Assembly (NCBI GenBank): GCA_017165825.1
Contig: CM029367.1
Span: 25,814,506 to 25,878,505 of the forward strand
Length of the DNA stretch: 64,000 nt
Source: Hepsetus odoe
Lineage: Eukaryota; Chordata; Actinopteri; Characiformes; Hepsetidae
Direction: 5' to 3'
Below are positions 1 to 10,345 of the stretch, piece after piece (positions within the stretch are counted from its first letter, which is position 1; every line of letters begins with the position of its first letter). The position numbers were made by a program, and so were the translations under genes. Under the pieces are notes generated by a model. The model saw only the letters and a program-made list of their open reading frames with translations, was not told where the DNA came from and ran no database searches.

Positions 1-760
1 ATTATGTTGAATTTCAATAGTACTTCCCAGCCCTGTAGGAGGGTGAGTCTATTGAAGGAGCAGCAATATTTTCAGTCAGCTATTAAAGTAATATTAGTGT
101 TTATTAATTGGGGGGGGTGTAGGCATTGCAGGCTTCCCTTGCCTTTTTCAGTTTAATTTTAAAAGCAATTAAATAAAATTAAGTTCAGTGGTCTGATCTA
201 ATCAAATAATTTGAGGAGGGATTTCTTGTCATGTTTTATAGACGAGGAGAACTTTGTATCAGGCATTGTGGAGATGATTATGTGAATTTGTCATTTAGCA
301 AATTATTCCTTATGCTGTGTGTCTTTTAGTAATTGCTTTCACTCCACATTTGTGTCACTTTTTGTTTCTGCAACAAGGCAGTTCCTTGGGTACAGAATAA
401 TTGTAACAGTACACTGAAACTGGAGACTTATTAAACGTTGTGAGTTTCAGCCAATTCCACAAACACACACCATTTTTCTTAGTCATGTTTTACATTCTGC
501 TCTGAGGCACCTAATACCTGATTTTTCAGGCCATTTCTTCTGTTTTGCCGCCTTACAGCTATTCATCTTTTCCAGCTTAGGTTGTCATCCTGAAAAATTG
601 ATTTAATGTCCGTTGAGAAACTTTATTTTTTTTGTACTTGTCCTTTGAAACAGTTTACACAAAACCACAGCTATCCACTGCCATTTCTGCTGCTCGACTG
701 TCTCATTATTCTTTAGTTTTATTCATGCTAAATGAACTAATACTCATTTTTGTTTTTCAG
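1..760. other. Upstream region of sf3b5, no coding sequence seen
   Basis: No credible coding frame is visible. A pyrimidine-rich tract followed by CAG at about 745-760, and another CAG just after, look like 3' splice sites. A GGTGAGTC donor-like string lies near 42-49. The region could therefore be an intron in the 5' UTR of sf3b5, with an untranslated exon at or beyond the left edge. This is inference from splice-site appearance only. Confidence 0.35.
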
Positions 761-798
761 TTTTTTCATCAGTGACTAACTCACATCTGTAACTGAAG

Positions 799-1059
799 AT
801 GACTGACCGCTACAACATCCACAGCCAGCTGGAGCATCTGCAGTCCAAGTACATCGGCACAGGCCATGCAGACACCACCAAGTGGGAATGGCTGGTGAAT
901 CAACACAGAGACTCATACTGCTCCTACATGGGTCATTTTGACCTCCTCAATTATTTCTCCATTGCTGAGAACGAAAGCAAAGCACGGGTTCGTTTCAATT
1001 TAATGGAGAAAATGCTGCAGCCCTGTGGTCCACCTGCTGACAAACCCGAGGATGCCTAG
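799..1059 (+). CDS. sf3b5: Splicing factor 3B subunit 5 (SF3b10)
   Basis: This frame encodes an 86-residue protein that I recognise as SF3B5, the smallest subunit of the SF3b complex in the U2 snRNP. SF3b acts in the nucleus, where it helps U2 recognise the intron branch point; SF3B5 packs against the SF3B1 HEAT-repeat scaffold. The protein has the usual family length, begins MTDRYNIHSQLEHLQ, contains the conserved KWEWLVNQHRDSYCSYMGHF block and ends CGPPADKPEDA. It looks almost identical to the human protein as I remember it. The ATG is preceded by GAAG, with A at -3. The coding region is a single exon, as in human. A polyadenylation signal follows about 190 bp after the stop. No frame damage is seen, so this is an intact gene rather than a processed copy. 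Confidence 0.97.
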   Translation: MTDRYNIHSQLEHLQSKYIGTGHADTTKWEWLVNQHRDSYCSYMGHFDLLNYFSIAENESKARVRFNLMEKMLQPCGPPADKPEDA

Positions 1060-1248
1060 CGTGCAGCCCACTCTGAGCGGACTCTTGCAGCAGTGTGCCG
1101 TTTTCCTCAGCTGCTTGTTAAAATAAGTTTGTGTGTACAATTAAGGAGCGGTATTTTTTTTTATGATGTAATGTTTTCTCTTTCTGTGGCATTTATTTTA
1201 TATAATCCATGACTCAACAAGAAATATGAATGGCTAAGCAGTGTCAGA

Positions 1249-1254
1249 AATAAA
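1249..1254 (+). terminator. Polyadenylation signal of sf3b5
   Basis: An AATAAA hexamer lies 190 bp after the sf3b5 stop codon, giving a short 3' UTR of about 200 bases. It is the first canonical signal downstream of the gene on this strand. Confidence 0.75.
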
Positions 1255-1559
1255 GGACATCTCTCGAAGACTTGTTGAAAAATGGCCTTATTTGCAGTTA
1301 AAGCAAGAACACTGTATACTAAACACTAAGAGTCTACAGTGTAGACCATGGAAAGTAGTCCACAGTTTGCCACAAAGGAGGCGATGATTCTGAAACAATT
1401 GAAGCTTTGTGTGAAAGCACCCATGCCTAGTCCCGTGTAAAATTGATGGCTGTTGAGCATCATCAGAGAGAACTAAACCATTCAGAGCTGTGGTTAAGCT
1501 TGAACAGATCACAATTTGTGGCTGAATGATGCTCTAATTTCAAAGTCATGTACTTCAAA

Positions 1560-1960
1560 CCACTACTGAACAATGCAGGATGCATCCTCCTGCTGAAAGT
1601 GGCCATTAGGGAATACCATTGCCTTGAAGCGGTGCTTTGGTGCGCAACAATGTTTAGGTAAATGAATGCCAGGACCCAGTTTCCCAGTAGAACCTTTCCC
1701 AGGGCATCACACTGCCCCTACTGACTTGTTTCCCCCCCATAGTGCATCTTTCCTCCAACTGTCCTCATGATATAGCTTTTTTTTTTTCCCCAGACCAAGC
1801 TACCTTCTTCCATTGCTCCATTGTCCAGCTCTGATGCTTGCATGCCTTTGTTGGCTCTTTTGGAGTTGGATAGGGGTCAGCAGCTCCATGTGCTAAAACT
1901 TGCAGTGCATTGCTCTGAAACGTCTATCGTACCAGTATTTGCTGAGACCCCTCTGACAGA
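1560..1960 (-). mobile_element. Relic of a Tc1/mariner-like transposase gene
   Basis: Read on the minus strand, this stretch resembles the middle of a Tc1-like transposase gene common in fish genomes. It includes the part that corresponds to the 'EQWKKV' segment before the first-Asp region and the segment covering gain of product near 'LGPGIH'. It has many stops and gaps, and I see no flanking inverted repeats. Identification rests on remembered similarity at the nucleotide level. It appears to be from the same Tc1 family as the short element at 22027-22396. Confidence 0.6.
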
Positions 1961-2089
1961 TTGCAACTGGATAATATAACTTGGCACTGGTTTTAATGTG
2001 ACTGTTGGAAGGCCGCATTTATGAGAGGATTTGAGGAAATGCTGTTGTAAAATTCTTCAACCCTTTTTATCATCAGTTTATTACACTGT

Positions 2090-2940
2090 AAAAAAGTGAC
2101 ATTTATGCAAAATTATATCACAAAAATCTGGATTGTTTTGACACTGAAAGTGTAGGTTTTGTAGTTAATGTAATGCAGCTGATGTCACCCAGTCTCACCG
2201 CCAAAGGTGGCCAAAGTACAGATTCTTTACTCAAGCAAACCCTGATTCAACTGCTCAGAAAAAATACAGACTCAATGTACAAAAGGAGCCCTTTAAAGGA
2301 CTCTTCGCTAAGAGGATCCAAGGATGATCTTTTCTGTGATTTTGTCCATTTCTGCTGAATGAATGATGATGCAATAATATTTGTACTTTGTTACTGAAGT
2401 TACAGTACAACACTGAAACAATGTGGCTGTGACGGCCAGCTCTACAGTCAAGTACCCATCTTCGTGTGTGTGGCAGCCTGCCGGGGTAAATCCTCGCCAG
2501 CTGTCCCCACAGTTTGAGGCACGGAGGCGGCGGAGTGATTTGTGCTGTGTCAGACGCAGCACAGCCTGCTGCTGCCAACACCTCCGCCTTCACACTCACG
2601 CTGGGCTAGACGTTTTGTTTTGTGGCCTGTGTTGACTGCAGTATTTGAGTCTAAATGAGCAAGCTGCTTTCTTTTCTTTTCTTTTCTTTCTGTAAACTAG
2701 ACAGACCGAGCTACTCTCCTCAGCTCTCCTTATGTCTCTTGACAGAATGGGACTGCGATAGGAGAAACATATCTGTGACTGTGATACAACTATTATTTAT
2801 TGTACATCTCAATACTGTGATCATATTTATTTATTTACATCTCCTCCTTTGTGTCCAACCTTTTATACAACTCACAATATGCCTTATTGTAAGTCTCTCT
2901 CTTTGCCCAAGGTCATCCTACTGACTACCATCCTATGCTG
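2090..2940. other. Intergenic stretch without recognised genes
   Basis: Short open frames on both strands (60-114 codons) overlap one another and resemble no protein family I know. A T/C-rich run (CTTTT repeats) lies at about 2668-2692. I see no RNA gene and no complete mobile element. Confidence 0.4.
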
Positions 2941-2941
2941 T

Positions 2942-3600
2942 TTAGCTACACTCTCCCGTCACTACTGTGCAGTCTCCAATCTCCTTCAGACTGACCCTCC
3001 TGCAAAGGATATAATCCTCCTGTGAGCATCTTCCTCCACTATAAGTCACCCTGTGCTCCTCTCTCTTCTTAAAATAAGTATTAACTACAGCCATTTCCAT
3101 CCTTTTCACAAAATCTACAACCATCTGACCTTCAGCATTCCTCTCCTTGATACCATACCTATCATCTCTGTTCCCTTCACCAACATGTCCATTAAAGTCC
3201 ACATCAATCACCATTCTCTCTCCCCTGGGTACACTCTCTATCAATTCATCTAACACACTCCAGAATTCTTCTTTCTCCTCCATCTCACAACCAACTTGCG
3301 GGGCAGAAGCACTAATAACATTAATTATCACACCGTCAACTTACAGCTTCCTCACCCTCCCTGACACCCTCTTCACCCCCAAAACACCCTTGATGTACTC
3401 TTCTTTAAAAATTCATATCTGATCTTCAAATTGTAGAACAATTTAAACCCACTTCCAACACATTACAACCTGGCTTTACTAGCCATGCTGCCTTTAAAAG
3501 TTCCTACCCTCACTTCCACTCTTCCTTCTTTGGATACATGTTCCTCTTCCTCTTTTTCTTCTTCTGCTCCTTCAGCCAACAGTAGCCCAATTTTATTCCA
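2942..3600 (-). mobile_element. RTE-type LINE fragment: endonuclease domain
   Basis: Read on the minus strand, this encodes the N-terminal apurinic-endonuclease-like domain of a non-LTR retrotransposon. From about 3530 downward come the first strand (VEVRVGTF) and, after a frame change, an open run from 3331 to 2942. That run contains NVISASAPQVG, the DFNGHVGEG active-site block and the YILCRR block near its end. In an intact element this domain nicks target DNA for reverse transcription. The reverse transcriptase part is missing. The strand ends in frame-disrupted sequence, so this is a dead, 5'-side fragment. The related 3' part of the same family is found at 13884-14690 and 53850-54665. 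Confidence 0.8.
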
Positions 3601-3696
3601 CATACTGTTGGCTAACAGTACTGGTGGCAGCTGTTGTTATCCAGGCCTTGACCAATCTGGATATATCTGTGTATATCTGGAATTGTACTAGTAGTA

Positions 3697-5096
3697 CACT
3701 GCCTATCCAAAAAAAAAAAAGTCACCACCTGGATTTAACAAAGCAAAAAGGTAAGAGCCTCCCATTGGATAATTACTGCATGGATGATTATGTTTCAGCT
3801 GCAACAAGTTATTTAACCCTAACTGATGCAGTGAGTAGTTTCTCATTGCTTAAACAACCATGTTGGAAGACACATCCTGTGGTCTTGGAAAAGACAAAGT
3901 GTTAATCTGTTTCAGAAGGGTCATATTATTGCCATGCATCAAGCAAAGAAAACCTCTAAGGAGAAGCTGAAACGACTAAAATTGGGTTAAGACCTGTCCA
4001 ATGCATTATTATAAACTGGAAGGATAGTGGGGAGCCGTCATCTTCATGGAAGAAATGTGGTTGGAAAAAATCTTGAATGTTTTATGATCAGCGATCACAA
4101 AAAAACAACAGCAGAAATCATGACTATGTTCAATAATGAAAGTAAGAGCATTTCCACACACACACACACACAGTGAAGGAAACTCAAGGGATTGGGACTA
4201 AACAGCTGTGTAGCCAGTGAGGCTAATCACAAAAAAATGCTTCAATTTGCTATAAAGATTTACATTTACATTTACGGCATTTAGCAGACGCTCTTATCTA
4301 GAGCGACTTCCATGTCCTAATTACAGGGACAGTCCTCCTGGAGCAACTCAGGGCTAAGGGTCTTGCTCAGGGACCCAGTGGTGGTAGTGCCAGAGGTGGG
4401 ATTCGAACCTGGGACCTCTTGAGCCACAGGTCCATAGGCAAGTATCCTACCACTGGACCACCGCCACCCAAGAGTGGACTCTGGAACAATGGAAGAAGGT
4501 CATGTGGTTTGATGAGTCCAGATTAACCGTTTTCCAGAGTGGCGCATCAGGGTAAGAGGAAAGGTGCATGCACCTGTCATGCTTTGTGCCCACCGTACAA
4601 GCCTGTGGGAGCAGTGCTGTGATCTGGGGTTTCTGCTGTTGGTCAGGTGTAGGTTCAGCAACGTTATGTGCCCAAAGAATGAGGTCAGCTGACTACCTGA
4701 ATATAGAGAGTGATCAGGTTATTCCATCAGTGAATTTCTTCTTCCCTGATGGCACGGACATATTCCAAGATGACAATGCCAGGATTCATCCGCTCAAATT
4801 GTGGAAGAGCGGGTCAGGGGGCAGAGACACCATTTTCACACATGGATTGGCCACCATAGAGTCCAGACCTTAACCCCATTGAGAATATTTGGGAAGTGCT
4901 GGAGAAGAATTTGCACAGTGGCCCGACTCTCCCATCATCTGTACAAGATCTTGGTGAAAAATGAATGCAGAAATAAATGTTGTCACATTGCAGAAGCATA
5001 TCAAAACAATGCCACAGCGAATGCATTCCATAATCAAAGCTAAAGGTGGTCCAATCAAATATTAGTGTGTGTGACCTTTTTTTTGGATGGGCAGTG
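3697..5096 (+). mobile_element. Tc1-like DNA transposon, complete ends, dead transposase
   Basis: The element is bounded by matching inverted ends: CACTGCCTATCCAAAA on the left, and on the right the inverse of a CACTGCCCATCCAAAA string. Both are flanked by TA, the standard Tc1 target duplication. Between them runs a degenerate transposase on the plus strand. Visible pieces are an N-terminal helix-turn-helix-like region near 3940-4080, EQWKKVMWFDES (first catalytic Asp) near 4488-4525, DGTDIFQDDNARIH (second Asp) near 4749-4794, and NPIENIWEVLE (third acidic residue region) near 4873-4905. These lie in different frames with stops between them. A SINE is inserted at 4259-4469, which splits the gene. 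The copy is not autonomous. Confidence 0.85.
4259..4469 (-). repeat. tRNA-derived SINE (family A) nested in the Tc1 element
   Basis: The copy reads on the minus strand. Its right end is the tRNA-like head (complement of GGCGGTGGTC, then a B-box-like GGTTCGAATCC). Its left end is the tail carrying the motif TTTACGGCATTTAGCAGACG, typical of fish SINE tails. A possible short AAGA duplication flanks it. The same family occurs about nine more times in the window; the plus-strand copy at 30324-30525 shows the layout most clearly. Confidence 0.85.
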
Positions 5097-5099
5097 TAT

Positions 5100-6100
5100 A
5101 AAGCTTATATATTTTATTGATATCTCATTGTTGCATAAGTGCTTAAAGTGATTTCATGGCTTCTCAGCAGAACTTCCTGGCTCCAAACTGCTGCTCAACA
5201 CACTATCGCTGTGATGAGCTTCAGCCTGTAGCCTGGCAGAAACCCTGCTGAGTGATTAAGGACATTTCATTGTCAGCAGTAAAAAGCTTTTCTCCTTTTT
5301 CACTCAGGAAAAGAGCGTGTGAGACTGCCTTTTAGGTACAAAAAAAATCATGAATAAAGAGAGTAGTTTTGTTACTGAAGCATATCCTGTTTTATTGTGC
5401 TGCTGGTCTAATGATCCTTGTGAGCAATGAATGATTCCGCTATAACCCAATGTCCATTACTCTATTCTTTGAACTTTAAAGTGATAAATTGCTGTGTCTT
5501 GTTTGTTACCCCCATTCTGAAGTCACCGGATAATTGAAATGTAATTAGATGAACATTTCATAAACCATTACTCACATGGGTTTCTAAGCTGAAGACATTA
5601 CTCTAAGTGTTTTTCTTAAATAAGATTACTCGATTTCTCCCCTGCTGTGGAAAAGCCCAGGTCAGCACCTTTGGAAGGCCATATTCTTTAATAGCACATT
5701 GCACTTTAATAGGCTACCATTCCACAGCACTGTGATTTACAGTCTATTATAGCGCATCTATTCTCGTCTGTGTAGTATGCAAAATCACTATCATCTGCAA
5801 GAGTGAAACCAAGGTAAAAGTTCTCAAAGTCATACAAAAACACTGAAGAAGGGATTAGTTTGGGAGCTACCTTGAAAGCAGGGCTTTTACTTGAGATTTG
5901 TGTCAAAACATGGCTGGTTTGGCTTCAAACCTTTGATGTTTAGTCCAATTAAAGAATACAGCAAAAGTCATCCATCTCAACTCAAAAGCAAGGGCCTCAT
6001 AACAAATGAAGGAATAAAAGCTCATTTGAATGTGAAAAAATGGGCCTTACAGCGAGAAAGTTCTGAATTTTATTCCTGTCTGGGTGCTTTCTTTGTCAAG
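5100..6100. other. Intergenic stretch without recognised features
   Basis: AT-rich sequence with a few short spurious frames. No family member, RNA gene or repeat copy was recognised. Confidence 0.4.
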
Positions 6101-6106
6101 TTTGCA

Positions 6107-6206
6107 CGTTCTCCTTGTGTCTGTGTGGGTTTCCTTAAGGTGCTCCAGTTTCCTCCCATGGTCTAAAGACCTGAATGTCTGATTGATTGGAAATGCTAAA
6201 TTGCCC

Positions 6207-6258
<52 letters not shown>

Positions 6259-6355
6259 TGTTTGTGTGATGTACTGGTGACCTGTCTGGGGTTTTCTCTT
6301 CCTTTCGCCCTGTGAATGCTGGGATATGCTCAGGGACTCTATTAAGGATAAGCTT
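6107..6355 (+). repeat. SINE fragment (family C) interrupted by a TG microsatellite
   Basis: The sequence contains the fish SINE segments GTTCTCC, CCAGTTTCCTCCCA and 'AAATTGCCCC...' followed by a long TG tract (about 6209-6270), then GTACTGGTGACCTGTC and CCTGTGAATGCTGGGATA. The same order of blocks is seen in the copies at 52000-52280 and 57890-58035, and inverted at 50109-50457. It lacks a tRNA-like head here. Confidence 0.7.
6209..6270. repeat. (TG)n microsatellite
   Basis: About 60 bases of nearly pure TG dinucleotides, ending in a TTTG-interrupted part. It lies inside a SINE fragment and probably arose from the TG-rich part of that element. Confidence 0.95.
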
Positions 6356-6359
6356 TTGA

Positions 6360-9190
6360 GATATAGATTAATGGTTTTGGCTTTTTAATTGTGATTAAAT
6401 TGACATTTAGATGATGTGTTTTGCTTTTCTCTCCTACCTTCTGTCCATATCAGTATTTTATGAAATACGTCTTTAATGGATTAAAATGTTTTTGTTGCCA
6501 CTGTCAACAAATCACCTAGCTGGGCTTTGGAGGAACTTCTTATAACATGTTCCTGCATCCATCTACACAGCGAAGTCCTTTATTTACACCTGTCCAACAT
6601 CCTGCAGTGTTTCATGCAGAAACCATTTATGTAACGTTGATTTAATAGACGTTAGTTTGCAGTGTTTAGAACTGAAGCCATATTTTATTTTGCTTTCTGA
6701 ACAATGTTAACATTTTAGGTGTGCTCTGCGAGAATAATGATCATCCTCCAACATGGATAGCTAAAGCATAACAGAGATGACAGTAGCACATCCTCCAGGG
6801 ATGAGTTTAACTGGCCCTAGTAGAGCACCAGCCCACCCCAAGGCTCCACCCTTTAATGAATTTAAAGACATGATGGACTGGAAATGATGAATTTACAAGA
6901 GAAAGGTTGACCATTTAAATACATAATGCAGTATGCTAGATTATAAAGGCCAAAAAAAAAAACATTCTAGAGGCCAAAGCTGGTTATTAGGGTGACCTAA
7001 TAAATCATCAGAAATGCACAAAAAAAGTGTTTCCTAAAGTGTGTTGTTTCTCTTTGCTTTAGGCACTTTTGTGTCTTTTCACTGACCTGAGTGCAGTATT
7101 GCACATGCAATATTATACCCAACTAACCAAATCTCTCAGCCCATTTTGTTGCTTTCATCACTGAGTATTTGCATTTATTCTTGAACATAATTCTTCACTT
7201 ACTCAAAGACATTACGAGGTTAGTGGAAAAAAAGAATTAGACCTTGAGTATTTCTTCAGGTTGATGAAAATGAGCTCTTGCATGAATGAGCTCCATCTAT
7301 GATACTAAAAACAGCTAGGTAGCCTGCTCTCTCTCTCTCTCTCTCTCTTTCTCTATGACATCTGCAGCATGAAGGAAAAATCTTTTTTTTTTTTTTTTTA
7401 CAATAATTGCTGTACTGAGTCACCAAGGCACACAACAGAGATGCTAGTAGTTTATGGATAGTTCAAGACATTTGAAGTTCCCATTATTGTGCTCGTAGTT
7501 TTCTGGACCCAGCTACACTCTTTAAGGCTTGACCCTCTCAGCCTTTCTGTCTCGTCTTGCTCTCCCTCATTCCCAGAGCTGTTCCTGCTCCTGTCATCAA
7601 GAGCAATGCAGGTACATGTTCATTTCTGAATGGGTGTTCAAGCTGCCATCCCTTTGCTCCAGTACAACACCATGGACTCCAGAAAATCTTTTTAAAGGTG
7701 CACTTTGGTATCTGGCAATAGATACTGTATCTATGTAAGAATTTCAAGTAATAATTTCTCCACACTGTTCAGTGAATTTGGTATCTGATTTAATACCAGC
7801 CACCAATGTTCTGACTTCAGAACACGGACAATCACAACAAAATGTGAACCTTCTCAGCGGATTTGTGCAGGAATAACTCTCCTATGGGATCAAATCAAAT
7901 GGGACAATCTATGAACTGACTGTTCACTTGCTGTCTGTGTCTTGACATGTGCCATTTTAACCTGATAATCAATGTTATTCACTTCACCTGTCAGTTGCTG
8001 TAGCTAACTGATGTATCTAAAACACTGGCCGGCCTTTAAATTGCTTGTGTACATATAGAAACAAGCAAAAATGGCATAGACAGTGACAACATGATAGTTT
8101 GATTAGTGAATGAGATGAGAAGAATGCTTTATAATGATCTGATTGTAAATACACCACCACACCCCAGCAGGTGGGCCAATGATATCCTGCCACTCCCACC
8201 GATGTCTGAACGAAGCACAAGCAGGCTCAAAGCCTCTCCTTGATATTACACCTCTGTTTTGCATGATTGCAGTTATTTGAGCAGATTGTGTTTATTTTTC
8301 TGTCATTTGATTTAAAAAATATATCAAGTAGAATGGGAATTAGTAAAAAGACAAAAGAAAAAAACACATTCACTGGGACTCATCGTTAAACTTTTTGCTC
8401 TAACCTGTTTGGAGAGTCTGGTCAGTCAATGATTGTTTATTTTTTAGCTACAACGCCCTCTCATGAGAAATGTAAGTCTTGCTTGACTAACTACACAGGA
8501 TTGTGTGTAACTAAAGACATTTATTAGTGTACATGTACACAGCAGTGCCGTGTCTGAAGTTAGTACATTGCACTGTTGGCCACAAAATAAGGAGCAAAGG
8601 CTACACTTTGGATGCTGTACTAGAACAACTGCATCAAATGAATAAGAAAGGTTTCATGTTTCATGGCAATTGATTGTCAGATACAATTTCATGATCGCAG
8701 CAGACCAACATGATGTCTTTCATTAGGACATGAAAGGAAATTGCCTGGTTCGTATTGACTTTAAAAGTGACCACATATTGCTTCGTCAAACTGCTCCGTT
8801 GATTTTTCTGTCACTTTGTTATATTTCAGAATGCAAGGTCATTGCAGCTCTGACTTTTTGCCCACATCTAGTTGGACTGTTGCTCTTATAGATCTATTCA
8901 TTAACCTGTTCGTGCTTTGCTATTTCTGTGTACAGTTAATGCTCCTTTTCTCCATGTTAGATGTTCTCAATAGTCTTTTACTATACAGGTCTTGATCAAA
9001 ATCAAAATGGGCATTTTTCTAATTTCCCATGTTCTTGATAAAAAACATATTCAGTAATTTAGTCTATTCATGCAAATAAAAGGGGTCTGTCTTTCTCTTA
9101 TGTGTACACATCATTCTCCTTCTTTATACATTACATACCAGGCAATCTATTAGTGCAGATGACTCTTGGATGACTGCTCAGATCGACTAC
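6360..9190. other. Intergenic stretch, simple repeats only
   Basis: There is a (CT)n run at about 7327-7350, a poly-T run at about 7383-7399 and several A-runs. Short frames have no family resemblance. Nothing suggests a gene. Confidence 0.4.
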
Positions 9191-9699
9191 TGGAGACACT
9201 GTAATGACTCCAGCTTTAATGCGCTTCAGCAGCAGCAACCCTGGTGACATGCAATTTAGGATGCAGCAAGCAACAGCAGTGCTACTTTCCTCTCTTCTGA
9301 GTAGATTTCATTCTCTTTCTCTCTATCATTCACCCAGAAATCTATCAGTACAAGACATTGCTCTCCTGCACATCAGCATTACACTAACTCCAGAGTTGCA
9401 TTGCAGACTCAGCTATAATAAAAATTACAGCTGAGGAGATCGGCTGTAAAGCCAGTGGGGGTGGTATAAAGTTTAAGCAGTCCAATAGAAGGTCAGGACA
9501 CAAGATAAATTAAAATGAACCTGCTGTAATGCATATATCCATAGGTCTGACAGCACTGGTTTGCATGCAGTCATTTTTTTGTCCTTTGCCAGCTCACTGA
9601 TCTGTCTCCATCAATAACTCAAGGTCTAGCACTCCACAGGTATAGAGGGGTTGGGTTCTGATTTGGACAGGGACAATTTTCTAGATAAAACCTAAGGCA

Positions 9700-9900
9700 G
9701 CACAGTGAAGCAGTGATTTCTTTTTTTTCCTGTTGTTGCACTGAGAAGGTTTTGGGTTTGATTCCATGGGTGACCTGGGGCTTTTCTGTTTGGAGTTTGT
9801 ATGTTCTCCCTGTGTCTGCATGTTTCCAGAGCTGCTCCAGTTTCCTCCCCCATCCAGATAAAAGCAAGGTGAAATTGCACAGTGCTAAATTGCTAAATTG
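9700..9900 (+). repeat. SINE copy (family C) with tRNA-like head
   Basis: The head GGCAGCACAGTGAAGCAGTG and the B-box-like GGGTTTGATTCC are followed by the block GAGTTTGTATGTTCTCCCTG and CCAGTTTCCTCC. This is the plus-strand orientation of the same family as the inverted copy at 50109-50457. The tail is cut off shortly before the family A SINE that begins near 9930. Confidence 0.7.
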
Positions 9901-9929
9901 TGCTAAATTGTCCAAGTGCTCTGATGGAT

Positions 9930-10140
9930 TACATTTACATTTACGTTTACATTTACGGCATTTACCAGACACTCTTATCCAGAGCGACGTCGATGTCCTA
10001 ATTACAGGGCGAGTCCCCCTGGAGCAACTCAGGGTTAAGGGTCTTGCTCAGGGACCCAGTGATGATAGTGCTAGAGGTGGGATTCGAACCTGGGACCTCT
10101 TGAGCCATAGGCAAGTACCCTACCACTAGACCACCGCCAT
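9930..10140 (-). repeat. tRNA-derived SINE (family A)
   Basis: A nearly complete minus-strand copy. It carries repeated ACATTTAC units and the ACGGCATTTACCAGACACTC tail on the left. On the right are the complement of the B box (GGGATTCGAACC) and the CCACCGCC head. Confidence 0.9.
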
Positions 10141-10157
10141 CAACAGTTGACCATTGT

Positions 10158-10345
10158 CAGTGGCTTAGTGTTTAGTGACTAGGCCCCATGATCGGAAGGC
10201 CATGGGTTTGAATCCCAGACCAGTAGGTTGTCCTGAGGTACCCTTGAGCAAGTTACCATCCACATCACTGCTCCACGGCTGCTAGATATAGCTGCCCCTT
10301 GCTGGGGCAAGCCATCTTAGGGAACCTTGGGAAGAGCGTGCTGAT
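10158..10345 (+). repeat. tRNA-derived SINE (family B)
   Basis: A second SINE family. The copy shows a tRNA-like head (GTGGCTTAGTG, then GGGTTTGAATCCC as B box). This is followed by CCAGTAGGTTGTCCTGAGGT, CCCTTGAGCAAG and ATAGCTGCCCCTTGCTG. The copy at 48924-49187 is longer and better kept. Inverted copies are at 28526-28719, 28720-28890 and 60010-60237. Confidence 0.8.

Noticed and set aside
4259..4469. tRNA gene
   Set aside because: The box A and B-like sequences belong to a SINE head: it is repeated through the window, has a SINE body and tail, and does not fold into a full cloverleaf by eye.
9713..10129. 138-codon open frame on the plus strand
   Set aside because: It runs through two SINE copies; the same peptide pieces recur at 57283-57666 and 60224-60412 because the SINE is repeated.
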